Below, piece after piece: positions 1 through 7,138 of a stretch of DNA of 10,606 nt. A program made the position numbers and the translations under genes. The notes under the pieces are model-generated. The model searched no databases. It was given only the letters and a program-made list of their open reading frames with translations, and was not told the origin of the DNA. Within the stretch, counting starts at the first letter, position 1. Every line of letters starts with the position of its first letter. Location of the stretch: NCBI GenBank assembly GCA_035275545.1, contig DATEMP010000208.1, forward strand, positions 1 through 10,606, given 5' to 3'. The stretch comes from WS-11 sp035275545. GTDB taxonomy: Bacteria; Eisenbacteria; RBG-16-71-46.

Positions 1-511
1 AGCGCTCGGGCGGCACCCCATAGCGCTCCCGCGCGCGCGCCACCGCCACCAACGCCAGGGCGTTGCGGTCGGCCGCCTCCTCGCCGAACGCGCCGAACGC
101 GAAGCGCCCGGTGATCCCGAAGTGGTCGAGCTTGATGCGCGCCATCCCGGTGGTGTTCCCGGTGAGCAGCGCCGGCACCCACTCGGGCTCGGCCGCCACC
201 GCCTGGAGCAGCTCGGGCACCCCCGGCAGCAGCCGGCCGCGCCCCGGGACCAGCAGGGTCCGCATGTGGCCGTAGGCGGTCTCCCAGAAACGCCCGCCGT
301 CACCGTCCACGAAGCCCCGCCCGTGCTTGGCCAGGATGTCGGCGAGGATCAACGGGTCGGTCCGGCCCGCGAAGGCGATGTCCTTGAGGTCGTCCTCGAC
401 GCCGAGATGCTCCCGGACCGCGGCCGCGAACGCCTCGCGGGCCGCCCCATCGGTGAGCAGCAGGGTCCCGTCCACGTCGAAGAGCCAGACCAGCCGCCGG
501 GCAGGCAACAT
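1..511 (-). CDS. HAD-superfamily hydrolase (phosphoglycolate phosphatase-like), 3' end cut by window edge
   Basis: Translating the minus strand from the ATG at 511 gives 170 uninterrupted residues that run off the left edge. HAD motif I is clear: FDVDGT, with nucleophile D12 and acid/base D14. Motif II is LLTGN with T117, and K127 in ARIKL is a plausible motif III lysine. Between motifs I and II lies a helical cap of about 80 residues, as in phosphoglycolate phosphatase-type (C1 cap) HADs. Motif IV (the second Asp pair) should lie just past the edge, after RYGVPPER. The family hydrolyses small phosphomonoesters in the cytoplasm; the substrate cannot be read from this fragment. The start is uncertain: an in-frame ATG at 541 adds ten residues and would overlap the divergent peptidase start. 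Neither start has a strong Shine-Dalgarno, but the 511 start places the DxD at the usual distance from the N-terminus. Confidence 0.9.
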   Translation of the reverse strand, partial: MLPARRLVWLFDVDGTLLLTDGAAREAFAAAVREHLGVEDDLKDIAFAGRTDPLILADILAKHGRGFVDGDGGRFWETAYGHMRTLLVPGRGRLLPGVPELLQAVAAEPEWVPALLTGNTTGMARIKLDHFGITGRFAFGAFGEEAADRNALALVAVARARERYGVPPER

Positions 512-517
512 GCCCGG
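497..517. promoter_or_regulatory. 7-bp inverted repeat in the divergent start region
   Basis: CCGGGCA and its exact complement TGCCCGG flank a 7-nt spacer (504-510). In the HAD mRNA the resulting hairpin would include the start codon at 511-509. As DNA it could be an operator for the divergent pair. In such GC-rich DNA a 7-bp repeat can arise by chance, so the function is only suggested. Confidence 0.25.
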
Positions 518-519
518 GA

Positions 520-528
520 TGCTATCAT
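520..528 (+). promoter_or_regulatory. Possible extended -10 element for the peptidase-led operon
   Basis: TGCTATCAT matches the extended -10 form (TGn followed by a TATAAT-like hexamer) and is one of the few AT-containing patches in the area. It ends 11 nt before the ATG at 540, so a transcript from it would have a very short leader. No convincing -35 is visible about 17 bp upstream. The assignment is weak. Confidence 0.2.
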
Positions 529-539
529 CGGGGGGTCCC

Positions 540-3098
540 ATGAGCGTCCACGCCCTGAAAAACCCGGGCCGCTGCCTCCGGATCGCGGCCCTAGCCGTAG
601 CGCTGACCGCCGCTTCCACGGCGGCCGGGCGCGTTGCGGCCGCGGAGCTCCCCGCCGGCGATCCAGCGATCCCGCCCCGGCTGGTCGAGGTGTCGCTCGG
701 CGCCATGCCGCTCGAGACCTTCCTCGAGGCGGGCCTGGACGTGATCGAGGTGCGGGGCGCGAGCCGGGTGCGGATCCTCGAATGGCCGGGCGATGAAGCG
801 ACGCTCGCCCGTCTGGGTCTCGCCACCACGCTCATCGACGCCGATCCGGGTGCCACCGCCGCCGCACGAGCGCGCGCCGAGCTGGCCGCCCGCCCGGCGC
901 CGCAGGGACGGCGGGTCATGAGCGCCACCGGCCCCGACGGGAGCTATCGCATCCAGATCCTGCCGCCTTTCGGCTCGGGCAGCATGGGCGGCTACTGGAC
1001 GCTGGCCGAGGTCAAGACCAAGCTCGACGAGTTGGTGGCGAACGACACCCAGGACCTGGTCGCGATCAAGATCGATACGCTCGGCACCACCGTGCAGGGC
1101 CGGCCGATCTGGGGGCTCCGGATCGCCAAGGCGGTCGTCGGTCCCGACACCCGCCCGGTGGTCTTCTACAACGCGCTCACCCACGCGCGCGAGCCCGAGG
1201 GCATGCAGGCGCTCTTCTACTTCGTGGACGACCTGCTCGGGAAGTACGGCACCGACCCGACCGCCACCTACCTGCTCGAGAACCGGGTGATCTACATCGT
1301 CCCGGTGGTGAACCCCGACGGTTACATGCGCAACCAGACCACCAACCCGGGCGGCGGCGGGCTCTGGCGCAAGAACCTGCGCGACAACGACGCCAGCGGC
1401 ACGGTGACCAGCAGCGACGGCGTCGACATCAACCGCAACTACGGCTTCCAATGGGGCTTCGACAATTCCGGATCGAGCGGCTCGCAGGGCTCCGCGACCT
1501 ACCGCGGCCCTTCGGCGTTTTCGGAGGCCGAGACCCAGGCGCAGCGCAACATCGTGGTGGCGCTCCAGCCCAAGACCGGGCTCTCGTTCCACACCTACGG
1601 CGACCTGCTCCTCCATCCCTGGGGCTACACGGTCGGCGCCCCGCCCGACTCGAACGCGTTCTACGAGTGGGAGGACGACATGACGCTCGGGAACGGGTAC
1701 ACGAGCGGCCAGGGCATTCGCGTCCTCTACTCCGTGAACGGCGAGTTCAACGACTGGACCTACGGCGACACCGGGCTCAAGCCGCGCGCCTACACGTGGA
1801 CGCCCGAGATCGGCGGGCCCAACGACGGCTTCTGGCCGGCGCCGTCGCGGATCGTGCCGCTCGCCGAGGAGAACCTGAGAGTCGCCTACTACGCGGCGTC
1901 GATCGCCGGTCCCTTCGTGCGGGTCGAGCGCTCGTCGGTCCTGAACGGTCCGCTCACCGCCGCCTCCAGCCACTGGGTGGCGGTGCGCGCCCGCAACAAG
2001 GGCATCACCGGCAGCGCCGGGCCCGGGCTGATCGGAACCATGTCCTCGCTCTCGGCAGGTGCCTCGGTGGTGTCGGGCCCGGTCGCCTACCCCACGCTCG
2101 GGTCGATGGCCAGCGCGGACGCCAGCGACGGCGCCATGTTCCTGGTCGCCGTGGACGACACGGTGACGGCGGGCCGGCTCCTGCGGCTGCGCATGGACTT
2201 CTCCGCCCCGGGCGGATTCTTCTCGCGCGACACGGTCGAGCTGGTGTGCGGCGTACCCACCGTGCTCGCCACCGAGAGTGCCTCCGGCACGCTCGCCGCC
2301 TGGACCGTGATCGGAGGCTGGGGGATCGTGTCGAACGACCCGGTGCACCCGAGCCGCTATGTCGCCGACAGCCCATCCGGCACCTACGCGGGCAGCGACA
2401 CCACCAACATGCTCACCCGCAACGGCACGCTCAACCTCTCCTCCGGCGTCCACGCATACGCGTTCTACGACGCGCGCTGGCAGTTCGAGTCCGACTTCGA
2501 CTGCGGTGTGCTCGAGGCGAGCCTGAACGGAACGACCTGGCTGCCGGTGCGTGCCACCGGCTCGTCGCTGGGACGCAGCGGAGGCGTGCAGCCGGTGGGC
2601 CAGCCCGTCTACGACGGCGCGCGCTACCTGTGGCGCGAGGAACGCGCCGACCTGTCCCCGTTCACCGGCCCCGCCGCCACTGCGGTGCGCCTGCGGTTCC
2701 GGATCCGGAGCGACGGGGGATCGGAGCTCGACGGTCTCAACTTCGATTCGCTGCGCGTCATGGTCTACGACCCGGCCCAGCAGCCTTCGCCGGTGGCGGT
2801 GGGCGACGGCGACCGGCCCGTGTTCCTGGCGCTCGCGCCGCCCGCGCCCAACCCGGTGCGCGACGCGGCCCTGTTCTCGTTCTCGCTGCCCGCATCCGGA
2901 GAGGTGCGCCTCGAGCTGTTCGATCTCATGGGCCGCCACGTCCGCACCCTCGCCGCCGCGTCGCTCCCCGCCGGACGCTACGTGCGGGGCTGGGACGGGC
3001 GCGACGAGGCAGGACGTCCCACCCCCGCGGGCGTCTACCTGGCGCGTCTGAGCGGCGCGGCAGGAACGGTGTCCCGGCGCTTCGTCGTCCTGAATTGA
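540..3098 (+). CDS. Secreted M14 zinc carboxypeptidase with FlgD-like C-terminal domain
   Basis: This 852-residue protein removes C-terminal residues from peptides outside the cytoplasm. A Sec signal peptide (about 1-35, basic then Ala/Leu-rich, ending AAA before E36) is followed by a likely propeptide (about 36-130) and the catalytic domain (about 130-445). The M14 signature is complete: zinc ligands H215 and E218 in THARE, the NPDGY motif, substrate-binding N298-R299 in DINRNYG, third ligand H351 in SFHTYG, and catalytic E423 in WTPEIGG. This resembles carboxypeptidase T (M14A). Residues 445-760 are beta-rich; W588 to about 667 recalls the jelly-roll insert of immune-inhibitor-A-type peptidases. 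Residues 766-852 form a FlgD Ig-like or Por-type tail (NPVRD, LFDLMGRHV, PAGVYLARL, terminal RRFVVLN), typical of exported FCB proteins. Longer in-frame starts exist, but only 540 places the signal peptide at the N-terminus; a G-run lies at 530-535. It is the first gene of the operon. Confidence 0.93.
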   Translation: MSVHALKNPGRCLRIAALAVALTAASTAAGRVAAAELPAGDPAIPPRLVEVSLGAMPLETFLEAGLDVIEVRGASRVRILEWPGDEATLARLGLATTLIDADPGATAAARARAELAARPAPQGRRVMSATGPDGSYRIQILPPFGSGSMGGYWTLAEVKTKLDELVANDTQDLVAIKIDTLGTTVQGRPIWGLRIAKAVVGPDTRPVVFYNALTHAREPEGMQALFYFVDDLLGKYGTDPTATYLLENRVIYIVPVVNPDGYMRNQTTNPGGGGLWRKNLRDNDASGTVTSSDGVDINRNYGFQWGFDNSGSSGSQGSATYRGPSAFSEAETQAQRNIVVALQPKTGLSFHTYGDLLLHPWGYTVGAPPDSNAFYEWEDDMTLGNGYTSGQGIRVLYSVNGEFNDWTYGDTGLKPRAYTWTPEIGGPNDGFWPAPSRIVPLAEENLRVAYYAASIAGPFVRVERSSVLNGPLTAASSHWVAVRARNKGITGSAGPGLIGTMSSLSAGASVVSGPVAYPTLGSMASADASDGAMFLVAVDDTVTAGRLLRLRMDFSAPGGFFSRDTVELVCGVPTVLATESASGTLAAWTVIGGWGIVSNDPVHPSRYVADSPSGTYAGSDTTNMLTRNGTLNLSSGVHAYAFYDARWQFESDFDCGVLEASLNGTTWLPVRATGSSLGRSGGVQPVGQPVYDGARYLWREERADLSPFTGPAATAVRLRFRIRSDGGSELDGLNFDSLRVMVYDPAQQPSPVAVGDGDRPVFLALAPPAPNPVRDAALFSFSLPASGEVRLELFDLMGRHVRTLAAASLPAGRYVRGWDGRDEAGRPTPAGVYLARLSGAAGTVSRRFVVLN

Positions 3099-4243
3099 GC
3101 GCAGCCGCGCTCGACGCCGTAGGGCCCACCGCGCCGCATCTGGTCCAGGCCGCCCTCCGCCTCCACGCGCAGCTCGAGTTCCGCCACCTGCACGGCGGCC
3201 GAATCGAGGGCCCGGACCAGGGCGTGCGCTGGAACATCCGCGTGTGGCGCTTCTGGAAGAGCTACTTCCCCGCGCTCTCGCCCCGCGAGCGGCACTATTT
3301 CCTGCAGGGCCAGGGCTACTGGGCGCTCGCCAACTGGGCGCTGTTCGATCTCACGCGCGAGCCGCGCTTCCACCAGCGCGCGTGGGAGGCGACCGAGGTG
3401 ATCGATCACACCCAGCGGCTCACCGGCGCGTGGATCTACCCGCTGCGCGAGCGCCGGCGGCTGGTGGCCACCGTCGAGGGCGACTTCGCGGCGATCGCGA
3501 TGCTCGAGGCGTACCAGCGGGGGCTCGGCGACCACATGCTCGAGGCGGCGAAGCGCTGGCACGACTTCGTCGAGCTCTCGATCGGCTACCAGGACCATCC
3601 CGGCGGGATCGCGATCAACTACTTCGACCGCCCGCGCGGCCTGGTGCCCAACAACACCGCCGAGTGGATCTGGGTGCTGGGCCGCTTCGCCACCGTGACC
3701 GGTGACGATCGCTTCCTGGGGCGCGTGCCGCGGCTGCTCGGGTTCCTCGAGGCGGTCCAGCTTCCCACCGGCGAGCTCCCCTACGAGCTCGCGGGCCGCT
3801 ACGAGAAGCGCGAGCGGATTCACTACCTCTGCTACCAGTACAACGCCTTCCAGTGCATGAAGCTCGCCTGGTACGCCGCGGCCCACGACGACAAGCGGGC
3901 TCGGGCGATCGCGATCCGCCTCGCCAACTACATCGCCGGCGGCGTCACCGCCTCGGGCGCGGTGCGCGCGTCGTGTCACTCGGTGCTTCCCGAGGTGGTC
4001 TACTACGCCGACGCGGTGGGCATGGCGCTCCACACCGTGACCCGCCTCGGCTGGGCCGACTACGGTGCGCTCGCCGACCGCGCGTTCGCGTGGGTGCTCA
4101 CCCGCCAGCGCGCAGACGGCGGCTTTCCGTTCTCGCGCGGCGACTACCTCGTGCTCTCGGACCGCAACGCCTACCCCCGCTATCTCGCCATGACGCTGTA
4201 TCACCTCGCCGAGCGCGCCCGCACCGCCGGACCCACGCCGTGA
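3095..4243 (+). CDS. Predicted alpha/alpha-toroid protein of unknown function in a glycan operon
   Basis: I do not recognise a named family for this 382-residue protein. It is largely helical and has no signal peptide or membrane segment, so it is probably cytoplasmic. Three spaced Gly-aromatic segments, HTQRLTGAWIYPL (105-117), QLPTGELPYEL (222-232) and TRQRADGGFPFS (336-347), resemble the QW-type turns of alpha/alpha-toroid folds such as terpene cyclases, glycan lyases, epimerases and six-hairpin glycosidases. Candidate active-site stretches are EGDF (128-131), YFDRP to NNTAEW (176-191) and ERIHYLCYQYN (240-250). Its position before a glycosyltransferase and an amidotransferase suggests it acts on a sugar or glycan intermediate, for example as a uronyl epimerase, lyase or hydrolase. 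The start is inferred: the reading frame stays open far upstream, but the TTG at 3095 overlaps the previous stop as TTGA. No ATG occurs before residue 136, which lies inside the conserved-looking body. Confidence 0.8.
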   Translation: MSAAALDAVGPTAPHLVQAALRLHAQLEFRHLHGGRIEGPDQGVRWNIRVWRFWKSYFPALSPRERHYFLQGQGYWALANWALFDLTREPRFHQRAWEATEVIDHTQRLTGAWIYPLRERRRLVATVEGDFAAIAMLEAYQRGLGDHMLEAAKRWHDFVELSIGYQDHPGGIAINYFDRPRGLVPNNTAEWIWVLGRFATVTGDDRFLGRVPRLLGFLEAVQLPTGELPYELAGRYEKRERIHYLCYQYNAFQCMKLAWYAAAHDDKRARAIAIRLANYIAGGVTASGAVRASCHSVLPEVVYYADAVGMALHTVTRLGWADYGALADRAFAWVLTRQRADGGFPFSRGDYLVLSDRNAYPRYLAMTLYHLAERARTAGPTP

Positions 4244-5223
4244 AGGTGCTGGTGGTGACGAACATGTACCCGTCGGCCGAGCGGCCGCACTGGGGCGCGT
4301 TCGTGCGCTCGCAGGTCGAGTCGCTGGTGGCGCTCGGGGTCGAGAACGTGATCTACGAGATCGAGGGCTGGAAGAGCACGGCGCGCTACGCGAACGCCAT
4401 GCGCGAGCTGCCGGTGCTGGCGCGCCGGGCGGGGGCCGACCTGGTGCATGCGCACTACGGCCTCTCGGGGGCCGCGGCGGTCGGCGTGCGCGAGATACCG
4501 CTGGTGGTCTCCTTCTGCGGCGACGACCTGCTGGGGAGGCCGGACGCCAAGGGACGCATCACCTCGAGGAGCAAGTGGCTGGTGAGCGTCTCACGCCTCG
4601 CCGCGCGGCGCGCCGACGCGGTGATCGTCAAGACCGAGGAGATGCGGCGCACCATCCCCGACGTGCACGACGTCGAGGTGATCCCGAACGGCGTCGACCT
4701 CGAGCGCTTCACCCCCGTGCCGCGCGACCAGGCGCGCGCGAAGCTCGGCTGGCCGATCGAGGGCCAGGTGCTCCTGTTCGCCGCCGCGACCGACGAGCCG
4801 CGCAAGAACTGGCCGCTGGCGCTCGAGGTCGAGAAGCGGCTCACCGCGCGCGGCCTGCCCGCGCGGCTGGTGGCGTTCCACGGCCGGCCGCAGGAGGAGC
4901 TGGCGCTGGCGATGAGCGCCGCCGACCTCCTGCTGCTCCCCTCGATCCACGAGGGCTCGCCCAATGTGGTGAAGGAGGCGCTCGCCTGCGACCTTCCCGT
5001 GGTGGCGGCGCCCGTGGGCGACTGCGCCGAGCGGCTCAAGGGCGTCACTCCCGGCGGCGTCGTGGCCCGCGAGCCCGGGGCGTTCGCCGAGGCGGCCGAG
5101 GCGGTGCTGCGCGCCGGCACCCGCTCGAACGGGCGCGAGAAGGTGGCGCCGCTCGAGATCATGGCGGTGGCGCGGCGGATCCTCGCGGTCTACGAGCGCG
5201 CGCTGAGCGCCAGGCCGGCCTGA
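4240..5223 (+). CDS. GT-B fold glycosyltransferase, GT4 type
   Basis: This 327-residue protein should transfer a sugar from a nucleotide-sugar donor onto a growing surface glycan or lipid-linked intermediate at the cytoplasmic face. The N-terminal Rossmann half starts MKVLVVTNMYPS and contains the acceptor-side GAFVRSQVESL (19-29), DLVHAHYGLSG (67-77) and SFCGDDLLG (91-99). The C-terminal half starts around VIPNGVDLERF (147-157), has a donor-phosphate-type PRKNW (187-191), and carries the retaining-GT E-x7-E motif at E238 and E246 in HEGSPNVVKEAL. It is somewhat short for GT4, which usually runs 360-400 residues, mainly because of a compact N-terminal domain. The start is the GTG overlapping the previous stop as GTGA, with a weak GGA 8 nt upstream. 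Donor and acceptor are unknown. Confidence 0.9.
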   Translation: MKVLVVTNMYPSAERPHWGAFVRSQVESLVALGVENVIYEIEGWKSTARYANAMRELPVLARRAGADLVHAHYGLSGAAAVGVREIPLVVSFCGDDLLGRPDAKGRITSRSKWLVSVSRLAARRADAVIVKTEEMRRTIPDVHDVEVIPNGVDLERFTPVPRDQARAKLGWPIEGQVLLFAAATDEPRKNWPLALEVEKRLTARGLPARLVAFHGRPQEELALAMSAADLLLLPSIHEGSPNVVKEALACDLPVVAAPVGDCAERLKGVTPGGVVAREPGAFAEAAEAVLRAGTRSNGREKVAPLEIMAVARRILAVYERALSARPA

Positions 5224-5224
5224 G

Positions 5225-7117
5225 ATGTGCGGCATCTGCGGCTGGTATCCCCGCCGCGGCGCTCCGGTCGATGCCGCGGTGCTAGATGCCCAGTGCGCGG
5301 CACTCGTCCACCGCGGCCCCGACGACCAGGGGGTGCACGCCGACGGCGACTTCGGTATGGGCATGCGACGGCTGAGCATCATCGACGTCGCGGGCGGCCA
5401 CCAGCCCATGACCAGCGACGACGGCCGCTACACGCTGGTCTACAACGGCGAGACCTTCAACTTCCCGACGCTGCGCCGCGAGCTCGAGGGGGCGGGCCAG
5501 CGCTTCCGCACCCAGTCGGACACCGAGGCGATCCTGCGCGGGTTCGTGGTCTGGGGCGACGACCTGTGGCCCAGGCTCGAGGCGATGTACGCGCTGGCGC
5601 TCTGGGACCGCGCCACCCGCACGCTGCGCCTGGCGCGCGACCCGCTCGGGATCAAGCCGCTCTACTACACGCTCCAGCAGGGCGGGCTCGCGTTCGCCTC
5701 CGAGCTCAAGGCACTGGTCCCGGTGCCCGGGCTCGCGTTCACGCCGCGGGCCGCTTCGATCGACCAGTACTTCGCGTTCGGCCACACGCTCGCGCCGCAC
5801 TCGATCTATGACGAGGTGGTGAAGCTCGAGCCCGGGGGCCTGCTGACGCTCGGCCCCGAGGGTCCGCCGCGCGTCCAGCGTTTCTGGCGGTTCGCCTACC
5901 GTCCCCCGCTGGTGGCGAGCGAGGCGGAGTGGATCGAGCGCTTCCGCGCCACCTTCACCGCCACCGTGCGGCGGCACCTGATCGCCGACGTGCCGCTCGG
6001 GGCGTTCCTGTCGGGCGGCGTCGACTCGTCCGCGGTGGTGGCGGCGATGGCGCGCGCCGGCGGCCAGCCGGTGCGCACGTTCACGATCGGCTTCGACGAT
6101 CCCGCGATCGACGAATCGCGGCACGCGGCACGGGTCGCGGAGCACCTCGGCTGCCGGCACACCCACCGGCGGGTCGAGATCGAGGAGGCGGCGCGGGTGC
6201 TGCCGGCGCTCGCCCGCTGCTACGACGAGCCGTTCGCCGATCCCTCGGCGATTCCCACCTGGTACGTGTCGCGCCTGGCGCGCGAGCAGGTGACCGTGGC
6301 GCTCTCGGGCGACGGCGGCGACGAGCTGTTCGCAGGCTACGAGCGGCACCTGAACGAGCGCCTGGTCGCGCGCTGGGCCGGCTCGGGCGCGATGCGCGCG
6401 CTGAGCGGCGTCGTCCGCGCCCTCCCGCCACTCCCGGTGGCACGGTGGAACTACCTGCGCCAGCGGCTACGGAAGGTGCGCGAGGACGCGCTCCTCCCGA
6501 GCACATTCCAGCGCTTCTTCTCGAAATACCAGCTCGCGCCCCGCGCGGTGCGGGCACGCCTCTACCACCCGGAGTTCGCGGCGAAGCTCGAGTCCGGCGA
6601 CGAGCTGGAGCGGCTCGCGCGCACCTACTTCCCCGAGCCGGTCTCGAGCGACCCGGTCGAGAACCTGCTCTACGCCGACACGGTGGTGCGGCTCCCGGAC
6701 GACATGCTCACCAAGGTGGACCGGGCCAGCATGGCCCACTCGCTCGAGGTGCGGGTCCCCTTCCTCGCCCACACGTTCGTCGACTGGGCGGCGTCCGTGC
6801 CGGTGGACCTCAAGCTGCGCGGCGTGACCGGGAAGTACCTCGTGCGGCGCGCGATCGCGGACTGGCTGCCGCCGGGCGTGCTGGACCGCCCCAAGCAGGG
6901 CTTCGCGATCCCACTCTCCGGCTGGGTGCGGGGCGACCTGGGGCGCTACGCCGAGTCGGTGTGGCGCGATTCCGGCGCCGGGCAGGCGGCCGTGCTCGAG
7001 CCGCGCGCGGTCGCCGATCTGTTCGCCGAGCACCGCGCCGGCCGCGCCGACCGCTCGCAGCTCCTCTACGCGCTGGCGATGTTCGCGCTCTGGTGGGGAG
7101 ACCGGCCGGGGCGCTGA
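5225..7117 (+). CDS. asnB: Glutamine-dependent amidotransferase, asparagine synthetase (AsnB) family
   Basis: This 630-residue, apparently full-length protein uses glutamine as ammonia donor and ATP to adenylate a carboxylate, forming an amide. The N-terminal Ntn glutaminase domain begins MCGICG, so Cys2 is the nucleophile once Met is removed. It also has HRGPDDQG, RRLSIIDVAGGHQP, VYNGE and a SDTEAIL motif. The synthetase half has the PP-loop SGGVDSS (263-269), a TFTIGF strand, ALSGDGGDELFAGYERH and DMLTKVDRASMAHSLEVRVPFL-type core segments, and a C-terminal RPKQGFAIPLSGW. Canonical AsnB makes asparagine. Paralogs of this length in polysaccharide clusters, such as WbpS-like proteins, are thought to amidate sugar carboxylates, and that is the likelier role here. 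The ATG lies 1 nt after the glycosyltransferase stop with no strong Shine-Dalgarno, implying translational coupling. The symbol names the family, not a proven substrate. Confidence 0.93.
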   Translation: MCGICGWYPRRGAPVDAAVLDAQCAALVHRGPDDQGVHADGDFGMGMRRLSIIDVAGGHQPMTSDDGRYTLVYNGETFNFPTLRRELEGAGQRFRTQSDTEAILRGFVVWGDDLWPRLEAMYALALWDRATRTLRLARDPLGIKPLYYTLQQGGLAFASELKALVPVPGLAFTPRAASIDQYFAFGHTLAPHSIYDEVVKLEPGGLLTLGPEGPPRVQRFWRFAYRPPLVASEAEWIERFRATFTATVRRHLIADVPLGAFLSGGVDSSAVVAAMARAGGQPVRTFTIGFDDPAIDESRHAARVAEHLGCRHTHRRVEIEEAARVLPALARCYDEPFADPSAIPTWYVSRLAREQVTVALSGDGGDELFAGYERHLNERLVARWAGSGAMRALSGVVRALPPLPVARWNYLRQRLRKVREDALLPSTFQRFFSKYQLAPRAVRARLYHPEFAAKLESGDELERLARTYFPEPVSSDPVENLLYADTVVRLPDDMLTKVDRASMAHSLEVRVPFLAHTFVDWAASVPVDLKLRGVTGKYLVRRAIADWLPPGVLDRPKQGFAIPLSGWVRGDLGRYAESVWRDSGAGQAAVLEPRAVADLFAEHRAGRADRSQLLYALAMFALWWGDRPGR

Positions 7118-7138
7118 CCGGCGCTATCGAGGCGCCGG
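7118..7138. terminator. Shared hairpin between two convergent operons
   Basis: CCGGCGC (7118-7124) and GCGCCGG (7132-7138) form a perfect 7-bp stem with a 7-nt loop, TATCGAG. It begins right after the amidotransferase TGA and covers the TAG of the convergent M48 gene (7124-7126). Only 6 bp separate the two stops. A bidirectional terminator is expected here, and this is the only hairpin I see. There is no T-tract on either side, so termination may be inefficient or factor-dependent. Confidence 0.5.

Noticed and set aside
327..539. In-frame extension of the M14 peptidase upstream of 540
   Set aside because: It is antisense to the HAD gene and would bury the signal peptide in the interior.
591..2939. 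A 782-residue open frame on the minus strand opposite the peptidase gene
   Set aside because: It is rich in Arg, His, Gly and Val with no recognisable motif, and lies antisense to a gene with a full M14 signature. GC-rich codon bias creates long antisense frames.
1451..3094. Upstream extension of the toroid reading frame inside the peptidase gene
   Set aside because: The extension is Arg-rich and motif-free and overlaps the M14 coding sequence. It is open only because stops are rare at this GC content.
3035..4204. A 389-residue minus-strand frame opposite the toroid gene
   Set aside because: Composition is biased and no domain is visible, while the plus strand has tight operon overlaps and structured repeats.
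5282..6349. A 355-residue minus-strand frame opposite the amidotransferase
   Set aside because: It is antisense to the AsnB core motifs and has no domain signature of its own.
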